Shown here: positions 51,082-60,743 of the stretch, one piece after another
Layout of the letters: every line of letters begins with the position of its first letter
Numbering within the stretch: the first letter of the stretch is position 1
Assembly (NCBI GenBank): GCA_016707005.1
Contig: JADJIQ010000002.1
Span: 806,001-870,000, forward strand
Length of the DNA: 64,000 bases
Reading direction: 5' to 3'
Source: Ignavibacteria bacterium
Lineage (GTDB): Bacteria > Bacteroidota > Ignavibacteria > Kapaibacteriales > Kapaibacteriaceae
Program-made: the position numbers and the translations under genes
Notes under the pieces: model-generated
What the model was told of the DNA's origin: nothing
Database searches by the model: none
The model's input: only the letters and a program-made list of their open reading frames with translations

Positions 51082-54000
51082 ATGCTTAAGATCCTCGTCC
51101 TCCTCCTCGCCGCCGCTACCGTGTCGGCTCAGATCTCAACAACCGCTGTTGATGGTCTGCGCGACAAACGCATCCGACTAGTTGCCTACACGAATTGCAC
51201 GGCCATCCCGCAGCCGGGATCACGAATAGACTCAGCCGTGATCATCATTCGCGATGAACGTATCATCGCCGTTGGGAAGGGGCTAACCATTCCCACCGGT
51301 GCAGATGTGCGCGATCTTCATGGTGCATTTGTGTATGCTGGTTTCGTTGAACCGTATCTCGATGCACAAGCACTTGCTTCGGGCGCAAAGGGCGGATCAT
51401 CAAAGCAGATGTTCAGTGATGAAGACGAAGGCCCAAACACTCCCCCGGCTCAAGGCGCACATTATTGGAACCAAGCGGTTCGTCCTGAACGCACAGTCAC
51501 GGACGCTCTCTCGATCTCCGATGATGCGCAACGCGACTGGAATAAACTTGGTTTCGGTGCAGCAGCCGCGGCGTCGCACGACGGGATCTTCCGCGGAAGT
51601 GCTGCCGCCGTACTGCTTCGCACAGGGCCTGCCGCTAAGACCGTTATTGCTGATAACACCTACCAAGCGATGGCCTTTATGAAAGGCTCATCAAAGACGC
51701 CATATCCGTCGTCGCAGATGGGATCGATCGCGCTCATTCGTCAAGCACTCTACGATGCAGAGTGGTACGGCAAGGCCCACGCAGCAGCCGCACGTGGCAC
51801 ACTTGCAACACCACCGGAAGTGAACATTTCTTTGCAGGCATTACGGGCAGCACTTGATGCAAAGAAGCCGATAGTGGTTGAGACCGTTGACGAACACGAT
51901 ATCGCACGTTGGCAGGCGATCGCCAAGGAATTTGGGCTCACGATCATCATCAAGGGCAGCGGCGGAGAATACCGCAGGATCCAAGGACTTGCAGCAACGA
52001 AGCCCGACATCATCCTTCCACTCACGTTCCCGGAAACTCCTGATGTACGCGATCCGGTGAGTGCCCATGAAGTATCTCTCAGCGACCTGATCTCGTGGTA
52101 TTGGGCTGCCGATAATGCACGATTGGTTGACAGCGTTGGGTGCCGCATCGTCTTCACAACGGATGGACTCAAGGACAAGTCTCAATTCCTTCCTCGTATT
52201 CGTCTGTGTGTTGAACGCGGACTCGATTCCGCAAAGGCACTTGCTGCCATCACAACAGAAGCTGCACGCATCGCTGGTGTTGCCGACCGTTTCGGGAAGA
52301 TCGAGAAGGGATACTACGCCAATCTTGTCATCACCACGAAGCCCCTTTTCGCCGAAGAATGTGATATCCGCGCAGTAGTAGTAGCCGGCGATGAAACAAC
52401 ATACTCTCGTCCCACAGAGGTCGATGTGCGCGGCCATTGGACACTCACGTCCAGCGCCCTGCCTTCAACAACATCACTGCGCGTTAGTATCACGGGCACT
52501 GTTGAGCAACCGTCAATGGATGTAAAACGTGATTCGATCTCGATTCCTTCATCGCTTTCGATCAACGGCAGACGTGCAACACTTGGCCTTACGCTCGATA
52601 CGATGGGCATTGTTGGGCGTACGCGCACATCGGTGGAGATCGATAGTATCCTCATTAGTGGCGACCTCCTTCTTCCTGATGGACGAGTCACCCCATTTGT
52701 GCTTCGTCGCGACTCCTTGATCAAGGCCAAGCCGGATCGTCCAAAAGCACTTACTACCAAGCGCAGATCTCTGCCGCAGATCTCTCCTCTCGGACCATTC
52801 GGTCTCTCGGCACCGCCGGCACAACGTGCAGTGGTTCTGAAGAATGCTACGGTGTGGACATGCGGTCCGCGTGGCACTCTGGATAGCACGGATGTTCTTC
52901 TCCGCAATGGCACCATCGCAGGTGTCGGTAAGGGGCTCACCGGAGACACAACCATTGACTGCACCGGGATGCATATCACACCGGGCATCATTGATGAACA
53001 CTCACACATCGCTATCTCTCGCGGTGTGAACGAGGGCACGCATGCTGTAACAACAGAAGTGCGCATCGGTGACGTGGTGGACCCTGACGATGTAAACATC
53101 TACCGTCAACTCGCTGGTGGCGTAACAGCATCTCACCTTCTTCACGGCTCCGCCAACCCAATGGGCGGTCAGCTACAGTTCATCAAGCTCCGATGGGGTT
53201 CTGATGCAGACGGACTCAAGGTGCAGGGCGCTGTACCAACGGTGAAGTTCGCCCTGGGTGAGAATGTAAAGCAAGCCAACTGGGGTGACAAGTTCTCGGT
53301 GCGGTATCCGCAGACGCGTATGGGTGTTGAGCAGATCATGCGTGATGCCTTCCGTACAGCACGCGAGTACGAGAAGGAACTTGCCGCGAACGACCCTTCA
53401 AAACCTGTACGACGAGACATCCAACTCGATGCCCTTGTGGAGATCCTTAACAGCAAGCGCAACATCCATTGTCACTCCTATGTGCAGAGCGAGATCTTGA
53501 TGCTCATGCGCCTTGCCGAAGAATTCGGATTCCGCGTGCACACCTTCACGCACATCCTTGAGGGCTACAAGGTCGCCAAGGAAATGGCAAGACATGGATC
53601 CGGTGCATCATCGTTTGCTGATTGGTGGGCATACAAGTTTGAGGTCTACGATGCGATCCCCGAGAATCCTGCCATTCTTCAAGAGAACGACGTAACGGTC
53701 TCGATCAACTCCGATGATGCAGAAATGGCTCGCAGACTTAACCAAGAAGCGGCAAAGAGCATTAAGTACGGAGGTGTCAGCGCTGTTGATGCCATGAAGT
53801 TCGTTACGATCAATGCCGCCAAACAGATGGCCATTGACACGCGTACCGGAAGCATCGAAGATGGCAAGGATGCCGATGTTGTTGTGTGGTCAGGCGATCC
53901 GCTTTCCAACATGTCTCGCGTAGAACGCACGTTCGTAGACGGACGTATGTACTTCGCTCGTGACGTCGACGCGCGCCTCCGCGAACGTGATGCAGAACTT

Positions 54001-54138
54001 CGCAGATTCCTAGAACAAGAAGCCATCAAGGCCATTGCCGGAGGATCTGGCTCCAAACCCGGAGGAAGTGGACCGCGCCGTGAATACCATTGCGACACAG
54101 ACGATGATGAAATGTCGGGATCGGTCAGCGGACGATGA
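51082..54138 (+). CDS. Exported double amidohydrolase (imidazolonepropionase-like)
   Basis: A 1018-residue protein with signal peptide MLKILVLLLAAATVSAQ and two amidohydrolase-like halves. The C-terminal half (about 590-1000) looks active: metal motif GIIDEHSHIAI (HxH), then NIHCHSYVQSE, HTFTHILEGYKVA and SINSDDAEMARRL (Asp). In the N-terminal half the corresponding place reads AFVYAGFVEPYLDA, with no HxH, so that half has probably lost metal binding and is structural. The substrate is unknown; such proteins are often periplasmic peptidase-like or cyclic-amide hydrolases. The Gly/Ser-rich C-terminal tail has GGSGSKPGGSG. I choose the ATG at 51082 because the promoter box ends at 51078. It overlaps bshC by ATGA. 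Confidence 0.88.
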   Translation: MLKILVLLLAAATVSAQISTTAVDGLRDKRIRLVAYTNCTAIPQPGSRIDSAVIIIRDERIIAVGKGLTIPTGADVRDLHGAFVYAGFVEPYLDAQALASGAKGGSSKQMFSDEDEGPNTPPAQGAHYWNQAVRPERTVTDALSISDDAQRDWNKLGFGAAAAASHDGIFRGSAAAVLLRTGPAAKTVIADNTYQAMAFMKGSSKTPYPSSQMGSIALIRQALYDAEWYGKAHAAAARGTLATPPEVNISLQALRAALDAKKPIVVETVDEHDIARWQAIAKEFGLTIIIKGSGGEYRRIQGLAATKPDIILPLTFPETPDVRDPVSAHEVSLSDLISWYWAADNARLVDSVGCRIVFTTDGLKDKSQFLPRIRLCVERGLDSAKALAAITTEAARIAGVADRFGKIEKGYYANLVITTKPLFAEECDIRAVVVAGDETTYSRPTEVDVRGHWTLTSSALPSTTSLRVSITGTVEQPSMDVKRDSISIPSSLSINGRRATLGLTLDTMGIVGRTRTSVEIDSILISGDLLLPDGRVTPFVLRRDSLIKAKPDRPKALTTKRRSLPQISPLGPFGLSAPPAQRAVVLKNATVWTCGPRGTLDSTDVLLRNGTIAGVGKGLTGDTTIDCTGMHITPGIIDEHSHIAISRGVNEGTHAVTTEVRIGDVVDPDDVNIYRQLAGGVTASHLLHGSANPMGGQLQFIKLRWGSDADGLKVQGAVPTVKFALGENVKQANWGDKFSVRYPQTRMGVEQIMRDAFRTAREYEKELAANDPSKPVRRDIQLDALVEILNSKRNIHCHSYVQSEILMLMRLAEEFGFRVHTFTHILEGYKVAKEMARHGSGASSFADWWAYKFEVYDAIPENPAILQENDVTVSINSDDAEMARRLNQEAAKSIKYGGVSAVDAMKFVTINAAKQMAIDTRTGSIEDGKDADVVVWSGDPLSNMSRVERTFVDGRMYFARDVDARLRERDAELRRFLEQEAIKAIAGGSGSKPGGSGPRREYHCDTDDDEMSGSVSGR

Positions 54139-55754
54139 CAACACTCCCAACGGAAACGATCGTCACAACGCCGATCACTCGCGCCTACCTCGATCGAGAT
54201 CCCGCTATCACAGATCGGTTCCAACGTCTATCCGTCGATGCCGAGTTCTGCCTCCAACGATCCAAGCACGGGGCTTCTCGGTCGCGTCTTGTAGACCTTG
54301 CCACAGCATCCATGCGTGGCCTTGAACTCAGTTCAGAACAGCGCTCTGCGCTTGATGTGCTGCGCAACCCAACAAGTGTTGTTGTGACCACCGGTCAACA
54401 GATCGGACTCTATGGCGGTCCGATGTACACCCTGTACAAGATCCGCACAGCCGTAGAAGAAGCACGCAGGCTCACTGCATCAACAGCAGTTCCGGCGGCA
54501 ACGGTATTCTGGCTCGAGGACAACGACCATGATGCAGCTGAAGCGGCATCAACACATCTCCTCGCTGCAGACGGCGGTGTTACAGACCTCAACATCTGGG
54601 ACGGTTCGGATGAGCGTAGGTCGGTTTCTGCGCGTGTCATTACCGGCCAGATGGCAGACATGGTGGAGGCAGGAGCCGCCACGTTCACTGGACACTTCGC
54701 CGATGTTACTCGACAGCGAATGTTGGACGCCTATGCCGTTGGCCGCTCTTGGTCCGATGCCTTTCTCGCAGTCCTGCAACCCTACCTTGCACCGTGGGGA
54801 GTGATCGTTGTTCGCGGTTCCGATGTGATTGCATCCGGACTCCACCTGCCGATCCTCATGCGCGAGACAGAAGCTCCGGGATCATTATCCGCAGCGACAA
54901 CTGCCGGAACACAGGTCCTTCTTGAAAGGGGCTTTACAGCACAGGCAACAACCGGATCGATGCTCTTCTTTGGAAGTGACTCCAATGGACGTCAACGATG
55001 TTCGATCGAAGGCGACACCGTCACGATGGGTGCTGAGAAATTCACAACACTGGCATTCGCAAAACATGTTCAGGAACATCCTGAACGATTCACACCCAAC
55101 GTGTTAGCCAGACCCGTTGTCCAAGACGCCGTGCTGCCAACAGTGATCAGCGTCCTTGGCTCTGCCGAGATCGCCTATCAGGCCCAGCTACGTGAGCTCT
55201 ATGAGCTATGCGGCGTGCCAATGCCGTACCTCGTCTTGCGCAATGGGGCAACCTTGTTAGACGCGCGGACAGAGCGATTGCTTGCCAAGGATGGTCACCC
55301 ACTTTCCTGGTTTATGCGAAGCTCTGAAGACGTTGAGCGCGCCACGGCGGATCTCCTTACGTCAGACGTCTTGCCGAACACCGAAGAGCGCAACGCAACG
55401 CTAGAAACCCTGCTAGCCCCCTACCTGACTGCTGCTCAGTCGATCGATCAAACATTGATCGCCACGGTGCGCGCTCAGGGGGCCGGCATCACAGCCACCC
55501 TAGAAGCGCTCGAGGGCAAGCTGCGTGCAGCTGCCAAACGTGCCGGTGCCCAGACCATGGATCGCATCAAGGCCATCCATTCGATCGTTATGCCTCGTGG
55601 TACATTACAAGAACGAAACTTTCCGCTCGGATTTTGGGAATCGCGCTTCGGCACTGCAGAACTACGTATAATTGCCGAGGCGATAGCGAGCCAGCCAATT
55701 GGCACTCATGTCGTGATGGGGCATTCTGATCTGTCAACTCGGGAACCTGCATGA
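54135..55754 (+). CDS. bshC: Bacillithiol biosynthesis cysteine-adding enzyme BshC
   Basis: BshC adds cysteine to glucosaminyl-malate in the last step of bacillithiol synthesis. The 539-residue protein has the Rossmann-like core with VVVTTGQQIGLYGGPMYTLYKIRTAVEEAR and VFWLEDNDHDAAEAAS, then PYLVLRNGATLLD. A C-terminal coiled-coil segment (AAKRAGAQTMDRIKAI) precedes the terminal RNFPLGFWESRFG box. All are typical of the family, and length is normal. The ATG overlaps the amidohydrolase stop, and its TGA overlaps the response-regulator ATG. No bshA or bshB is in the window. It implies bacillithiol is the low-molecular-weight thiol here. Confidence 0.94.
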   Translation: MTTLPTETIVTTPITRAYLDRDPAITDRFQRLSVDAEFCLQRSKHGASRSRLVDLATASMRGLELSSEQRSALDVLRNPTSVVVTTGQQIGLYGGPMYTLYKIRTAVEEARRLTASTAVPAATVFWLEDNDHDAAEAASTHLLAADGGVTDLNIWDGSDERRSVSARVITGQMADMVEAGAATFTGHFADVTRQRMLDAYAVGRSWSDAFLAVLQPYLAPWGVIVVRGSDVIASGLHLPILMRETEAPGSLSAATTAGTQVLLERGFTAQATTGSMLFFGSDSNGRQRCSIEGDTVTMGAEKFTTLAFAKHVQEHPERFTPNVLARPVVQDAVLPTVISVLGSAEIAYQAQLRELYELCGVPMPYLVLRNGATLLDARTERLLAKDGHPLSWFMRSSEDVERATADLLTSDVLPNTEERNATLETLLAPYLTAAQSIDQTLIATVRAQGAGITATLEALEGKLRAAAKRAGAQTMDRIKAIHSIVMPRGTLQERNFPLGFWESRFGTAELRIIAEAIASQPIGTHVVMGHSDLSTREPA

Positions 55755-56230
55755 ATCGTCCGTATGTCCTGGTCGTAGACGACAACAAGATCACTACCAA
55801 GCTCATGCGCAGATACCTCGAAGGCAATGGTTTCGAGGTTGAGGAAGCCGGTGACGGCATTGAGTGTCTGGAGAAAGTTGGTCAGCGAATTCCGGATGCC
55901 ATCATCATCGACGTGATGATGCCTCGTCTGGATGGATTTGAGACCGTTCGTCGCTTAAAAAGCGATGAAACAACTCGCCTCATTCCGGTTGCCATTGTAA
56001 CGGCACTCAATGACCTCACCACACAGCTCAAGGCTGTTGAATCCGGTGCAGATGACTTCCTAACAAAGCCGATCGAGGAGAAGCTGATCCTTACCAAGGC
56101 AGCGATGCTCACCGAGCTCTCTCATGCCCGCATGATGATCCGCGAACTTCGGTCCGTGATCGATGCTTATGCAGGGGGCGATACAGCACGCGCCCAAGAA
56201 CTTATGGCCACAATCGGGCCACGATCCTGA
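55751..56230 (+). CDS. Stand-alone response regulator receiver
   Basis: A 159-residue protein with one receiver domain: acidic pair Asp10-Asp11, phospho-acceptor Asp54 (AIIIDVMMPRLDGF), Thr84 and Lys106 (DDFLTKP). A C-terminal helix of about 35 residues follows, with no DNA-binding or enzymatic output domain. It may act as a phosphate relay or bind a partner directly. No histidine kinase is adjacent. It is coupled on both sides (ATGA from bshC; its TGA overlaps the CTG start of the next gene). Confidence 0.92.
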   Translation: MNRPYVLVVDDNKITTKLMRRYLEGNGFEVEEAGDGIECLEKVGQRIPDAIIIDVMMPRLDGFETVRRLKSDETTRLIPVAIVTALNDLTTQLKAVESGADDFLTKPIEEKLILTKAAMLTELSHARMMIRELRSVIDAYAGGDTARAQELMATIGPRS

Positions 56231-57714
56231 GCCATATCGTTGTCATCGGCGGTGGCATCGGCGGTCTTGTTGCAGCCACTCGACTTGCGCATGCAGGACA
56301 CAGCGTAGACCTCTTTGAGCAGGGAACACAGACCGGCGGCAAGATGGGTCGTGTTGTCGTTGATGGGTGTACCTTCGATACCGGACCAACCCTTATCACC
56401 ATGCCCTTTGTCTTTGAACGCTTCTTTGCAAGCGTGGGCGAACGGTTCAGTGATCACGTTACGTTGCAACGCGTTGATCCCGCATGCCAGTACCGCTGGG
56501 AAGACGGATCGATCCTTGATCTCCCGTTCGACGCAGAGGCTGTGCCCGATGCCATCGAGCGATTCTCACCCGGACACGGGGCTCCTGTCAAAAAATATCT
56601 CAACAGCGCACGAGAGATCTACGAACTCACGAAGGACGTTTTCATCTTCTCGCCGTTCGATGGATTCAAGGAATTCTTCAAACGGAAGAATCTTTCGTTG
56701 CTGCCCAAGCTGAGTCGACTCCGATTCACATCAAAGCTCCACGATGTACACACGTCGATGTTCAGCGACAAGCGCATCATCCAACTTTTCGACCGGTTCG
56801 CAACGTATAATGGCTCTTCGCCATACCTCGCACCTGCAACATTGATGGTGATCCCATGGGTGGAGATCGGACTTGGCGCATGGTATCCTAAGGGTGGCAT
56901 CTATGCGATCGCCGAGGCCATCACGCAACTCGCTTTACTACGCGGTGTTCGCATTCACTGCAATACACGCGTTGCGTCTATCCGGACGTTCCACGGTGTT
57001 GCCAGTGGTGTTGAACTCGAAGACGGTTCATTCGTCCGTGCTGACCACGTTATCTCCAATGCGGACGTGCACGTAACGCGAACGTATCTCCTCGGGAAGA
57101 GCATGCCCGAACCAACCGATCTTTCATGCAGCGGGTTGGTGATGCTTCTTAGTGTTGACCGGCAGGAACGATCGCTTCAGCACCACAACATTCTCTTCGG
57201 CAACGACTATCCAGGAGAATTCCACAATATCCGCTTTGAACAACGTCCGCGCAGCAATTCCACTGTTTACATCTCCCGTTCAGTCCACTCCACACCATCG
57301 GATGCTCCGCCCGACCGCGAGAACTGGTTCGTCTTGGTGAATGCACCTCCACGTGGGATCTCCTCAAACTTTGAGACAACCGAATCATCCGTATGGCTAG
57401 GTCACGAAGAAGAACAGGCAGACATGATCCTCGACCGAATGGAGACGTTCGGACTGCGCCCGCACGTGCGAGAACGACTGATCAGAACGCCGGACACGAT
57501 GGCTACCGAATGGTCGTCCTATCGCGGAGCTCTCTACGGAGCATCGTCAAATTCTATGTTCAGTGCATTCCTCCGACCGCGCCAACGCTCCACAGACGTT
57601 GCGAATCTTTGGTATGTTGGAGGAAGTTCTCACCCCGGCGGAGGTGTTCCGCTGGTCATCACAAGCGGTATGATCGCCGCAGACCTACTTTTGTCATCAC
57701 TTTCAACTCCCTAG
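56227..57714 (+). CDS. CrtI-type FAD-dependent desaturase/oxidoreductase with CTG start
   Basis: A 495-residue flavoprotein of the phytoene-desaturase (CrtI) type. It begins with the FAD-binding Rossmann motif IVVIGGGIGGLVAATRLAHAGHSVDLFEQ, continues with GRVVVDGCTFDTGPTLITMPFVFERFF, and has the terminal FAD motif NLWYVGGSSHPGGGVPLVITSGMIAADLL. Starting at the first ATG (56344) would delete the FAD motif. The frame upstream has no ATG, GTG or TTG, and the only sensible start is CTG at 56227, in a CTGA overlap with the preceding stop. It may act on carotenoid or another polyprenyl substrate; other crt genes are not nearby. Confidence 0.88.
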   Translation: MSHIVVIGGGIGGLVAATRLAHAGHSVDLFEQGTQTGGKMGRVVVDGCTFDTGPTLITMPFVFERFFASVGERFSDHVTLQRVDPACQYRWEDGSILDLPFDAEAVPDAIERFSPGHGAPVKKYLNSAREIYELTKDVFIFSPFDGFKEFFKRKNLSLLPKLSRLRFTSKLHDVHTSMFSDKRIIQLFDRFATYNGSSPYLAPATLMVIPWVEIGLGAWYPKGGIYAIAEAITQLALLRGVRIHCNTRVASIRTFHGVASGVELEDGSFVRADHVISNADVHVTRTYLLGKSMPEPTDLSCSGLVMLLSVDRQERSLQHHNILFGNDYPGEFHNIRFEQRPRSNSTVYISRSVHSTPSDAPPDRENWFVLVNAPPRGISSNFETTESSVWLGHEEEQADMILDRMETFGLRPHVRERLIRTPDTMATEWSSYRGALYGASSNSMFSAFLRPRQRSTDVANLWYVGGSSHPGGGVPLVITSGMIAADLLLSSLSTP

Positions 57715-57717
57715 AAC

Positions 57718-58329
57718 ATGCGAACCCTACTTCTCCTTTCCGTTGTCTTTCTTGTCTCGTGTGCATCCATTCGCGACATCACAAACAGCCTTTCGTCGCT
57801 TCAGAACATGCAGTTCAAACTCACCGGCATCACAGGCATGCGCCTGGCCGGTGTTGACGTCTCACGGATCGCATCACCAACCTCGCTCTCCATCTCCGAC
57901 GGCCTCGCACTTACGCAGGCGTTTGCGCGCAAGTCATTGCCAACCACCTTCGTTGTGAACATGGACGCAAAGAATCCCAACACCGGCTCATCAGCATCGA
58001 AGAGCGTTCCGCTAACGCTCAAGGGTTTGGATTGGCGTCTCCTGATCGACGACAAGCCAACGATCAATGGCGATCTCGACAAGCCGGTAGACGTTCCGGG
58101 CAACGGAAAGACAACGCAGATCCCGCTTTCGATGAGCATGGACATGTATTCGTTCTTTGCCGACAAAGGATATGACGGCATCGTGAATCTTGCACTCGCA
58201 CTAGGCGGTCAAAAAGGCAGCACTTCACGCGTGAAGCTTGATGCGATGCCAACAGTTGGAACACCGCTTGGTCCGATGACATACCCAAGTCGCATTTCGA
58301 TCGTGGACACGGAGTTCCGCGGTAAATAA
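57718..58329 (+). CDS. LEA14-like (LEA type 2) lipoprotein
   Basis: A 203-residue lipoprotein with signal MRTLLLLSVVFLVSC (lipid on Cys15). The domain is rich in beta structure, with the LEA type 2/WHy-like pattern around KLTGITGMRLAGVDVSRIASPTSLSISDG, TTFVVNMDAKNPNTGSSASKSVPLTLKGLDWRLLID, and ending ISIVDTEFRGK. It is probably anchored in a membrane facing the periplasm and binds a ligand or protein; the role is not known. The gene starts three bases after the desaturase stop, and its TAA shares a base with the next ATG (TAATG), so it belongs to the same operon. Confidence 0.82.
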   Translation: MRTLLLLSVVFLVSCASIRDITNSLSSLQNMQFKLTGITGMRLAGVDVSRIASPTSLSISDGLALTQAFARKSLPTTFVVNMDAKNPNTGSSASKSVPLTLKGLDWRLLIDDKPTINGDLDKPVDVPGNGKTTQIPLSMSMDMYSFFADKGYDGIVNLALALGGQKGSTSRVKLDAMPTVGTPLGPMTYPSRISIVDTEFRGK

Positions 58330-59366
58330 TGGACATCCCCGTACTCCTTCTCGCAGTCTTCATCAGTGGTCTGTGTGACTTTCTGGCAGCAGCATTGCTG
58401 AACATCCCAACGTCTGTGGTTTCCACCATGGCCGACGAAGGGTCTCATATTGGGCGTCGACTGAAACGTGCGATCGATGAGGCCAACGAGACTCGGCTTG
58501 CGATCAGCATCGTTGACGTGATCGTTCTCGTGATCGCATCATTCATCATCGCCTCCGTAACGATGAATGATGGAGGTCGACTCTTTATAGATGCCATTGC
58601 CTTCATCATCGGCGTTGTGATCATCAAGATCGTTGCCAGCGCACTCGGCGAGCGCACGGCAGAGTTCATGCTTCGATTCACCAGTTTGTCGCTCTCCATT
58701 GTTACGGTAGTGGCAAGCCCCTTCCTCCTTACTCATCGCGCATTGTTGGCACTGACAAAACCACGATCAAGGGAAGAGGAAGAAGAAGAGGCGCGGGAGG
58801 AACTTGAAGCACTTGTAGAAACAGCCCGTGAAGAAGGGGCGTTAGATGCCGGGGAATACCGGATCATGACCAACATCATGCAGTTGAGCAGCATTGAGGT
58901 TACGGATGTGATGACGCCACGAACGGTGGTATCGGCCATTGGAGCAGAACATACCGTTGCTGATGCGATCAAACTTCCGGAACTGCAGATGTTCTCACGA
59001 CTTCCGGTCTATGACGGACAGGATCTGGATACGGTGTCGGGATATGTAATGACGAAGGACATCCTTCGTGCTGCCGTTGCCGGACGTCACACGGTGCCGA
59101 TCTCAAAACTCAAACGCGATGTTGGGTTCATCCCAGAGAACATCACGTTAGAGCGAGCGCTTGAGCAGTTCCTTCAGAAGCGACAACACCTATTCATGGT
59201 TGTTGATGAACATGGGGGTGTTGAAGGACTTCTCACCATGGAAGATGTATTGGAGACAATGCTTGGTGCGGAGATCATCGACGAGGCAGACCATGTAGTG
59301 GATCTGCGCGCACTCGCAAAGCAGCGTCGCGATGCACGTATCGCCAAGTTCACTTCGTCCGAATGA
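58329..59366 (+). CDS. CNNM/CorC-family transporter (DUF21 and CBS pair)
   Basis: A 345-residue membrane protein. The N-terminal DUF21 transmembrane domain (about residues 1-135) has four helices, the first near LLLAVFISGLCDFLAAALL. A charged linker (REEEEEEAREELEALVETAREEGALDAGEY) leads to two CBS domains (about 190-315: MTPRTVVSAIG, MFSRLPVYDGQDLD, FMVVDEHGGVEGLLTMEDVLE). The large C-terminal CorC/HlyC domain is absent or very short. Members move Mg2+ or other divalent cations out of the cell. Its last 17 bp overlap the convergent aldehyde dehydrogenase gene. Confidence 0.9.
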   Translation: MDIPVLLLAVFISGLCDFLAAALLNIPTSVVSTMADEGSHIGRRLKRAIDEANETRLAISIVDVIVLVIASFIIASVTMNDGGRLFIDAIAFIIGVVIIKIVASALGERTAEFMLRFTSLSLSIVTVVASPFLLTHRALLALTKPRSREEEEEEAREELEALVETAREEGALDAGEYRIMTNIMQLSSIEVTDVMTPRTVVSAIGAEHTVADAIKLPELQMFSRLPVYDGQDLDTVSGYVMTKDILRAAVAGRHTVPISKLKRDVGFIPENITLERALEQFLQKRQHLFMVVDEHGGVEGLLTMEDVLETMLGAEIIDEADHVVDLRALAKQRRDARIAKFTSSE

Positions 59367-60720
59367 CCTTGATATTGGTGAACTCTCGTACGCCGGCAAC
59401 CCCTAGCTCCCGACCATAACCACTGTATCGCGTTCCGCCGAACGGGAGCCTCATGTCGCTACGCACAAAGTCGTTGATCGCCACCATGCCACATTCAATG
59501 CGTTCTGCCAGCGCGCGTGCACGATCGAGATCCTGTGAGAATACTGCTGCGCCAAGTCCGTAACGCGAGTCGTTTGCCAGTTCCACCGCCTCTTCGTCTG
59601 AGTTGAACGCAATAACGCTGGCTACCGGACCAAAGACCTCTTCGCGGAACAATCTCGATTGCGTTGTGATGTTGTCGATCAACACCGGCGGCACATAGAA
59701 TCCTCGTTTCGGAATATCATTGACAGAACGTTTCGTTACCTGCCGAGCCCCCTCCATCATCGAATGTTGTAGTTGGTCGAGAAGAGTGTCACGCAGATCC
59801 GCGCGGGCTATCGGTCCGATCTCTGTTGCAGGATCCATTGGGTCCCCCACCACCATCGCATCAAACCGTGCTGCCACACGTTTCGTGAATTCGTCAGCGA
59901 TGGATGCATGAACTATAAACCGTTTTGCTGCGATGCATGACTGTCCGGCATTCAAACATCGGCCCACAACACATGCATCAACGGCAACACCGAGGTCGGC
60001 ATCATCACAAACGATGTAGGCATCATTTCCGCCCAATTCAAGTACAACCTTCTTGATGTGACGTCCGGCTATCTGTGCAACCGCCTCACCTCCCCTAGTA
60101 GATCCGGTGAAGGTCACAGCTCGAACACGCGCATCTCCGATCAGTTCCTCGATCTGTGGCACATCGATCATCACACACTGAACGAGGTCATCGGGAATTC
60201 CAGCTTCTCGGCACACCTCTACAATGTTTATCGCACATCCAAAGGTAGAAGGTGCATGTTTGAGGATGATCCCGTTACCGGCCATAAGGGCAGGCGCAGC
60301 GAACCGAAAGAACTGCCAAAACGGGAAATTCCATGGCATGATGGCCACAACAACACCCAACGGCGCATATGTGATATCGGCCACGGAACCATCGATTAGA
60401 AGTTCCTCCGTGGCCAACGCCGTAGGAGCAAGCGCGGCGATGTAGCGGCATGTTTCGGCACATTTGAGTATCTCCGATCTCGACTGACCGATCGGCTTAC
60501 CCATTTCTTGCGTGATCAGCGCGGCAGACACCTCGATGTCTCTCATGAGGATGTCGGCCAGACGCGAAACGATCCGAGCGCGATGCTCAAAAGAGCATTG
60601 CGCCCAGATCTTTTGTTCGGTGTATGCACGACCGACCATGTCGTGAACGTCTTTAGGGTCCATCTCGCCAAACGACGCTACAACGTCTTCGGAAGCGGGG
60701 TTAATACTCGTGAATCTCAT
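59350..60720 (-). CDS. NAD(P)-dependent aldehyde dehydrogenase, succinate-semialdehyde type
   Basis: A 456-residue ALDH-superfamily enzyme. Lys154 (IILKHAPST), Glu228 (VVLELGGNDAYIV) and catalytic Cys262 (NAGQSCIAAKRFIV) are all present. The PWNFPFWQ box and the EEVFGPVASVIAF box are typical. The closest match by pattern is succinate-semialdehyde dehydrogenase, which would feed 4-aminobutyrate carbon into the TCA cycle. Substrate specificity cannot be fixed from sequence, and no GABA transaminase is nearby. It runs opposite to terC, from which it is separated by 23 bp, and overlaps the CNNM gene tail to tail. Confidence 0.93.
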   Translation of the reverse strand: MRFTSINPASEDVVASFGEMDPKDVHDMVGRAYTEQKIWAQCSFEHRARIVSRLADILMRDIEVSAALITQEMGKPIGQSRSEILKCAETCRYIAALAPTALATEELLIDGSVADITYAPLGVVVAIMPWNFPFWQFFRFAAPALMAGNGIILKHAPSTFGCAINIVEVCREAGIPDDLVQCVMIDVPQIEELIGDARVRAVTFTGSTRGGEAVAQIAGRHIKKVVLELGGNDAYIVCDDADLGVAVDACVVGRCLNAGQSCIAAKRFIVHASIADEFTKRVAARFDAMVVGDPMDPATEIGPIARADLRDTLLDQLQHSMMEGARQVTKRSVNDIPKRGFYVPPVLIDNITTQSRLFREEVFGPVASVIAFNSDEEAVELANDSRYGLGAAVFSQDLDRARALAERIECGMVAINDFVRSDMRLPFGGTRYSGYGRELGVAGVREFTNIKVIRTK

Positions 60721-60730
60721 GGCAACAATT

Positions 60731-60738
60731 TACATTTG
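60731..60738 (+). promoter_or_regulatory. -7 promoter box TACATTTG before terC
   Basis: An exact match to TAnnTTTG, 5 nt before the ATG at 60744. It lies in the 23-bp gap to the divergent aldehyde dehydrogenase, so the two promoters overlap. Confidence 0.55.
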
Positions 60739-60743
60739 TGGTA

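Noticed and set aside
56344..57714. ATG at 56344 as the start of the CrtI-like gene
   Set aside because: It would remove the FAD-binding GGGIGG motif that is encoded in frame just upstream.
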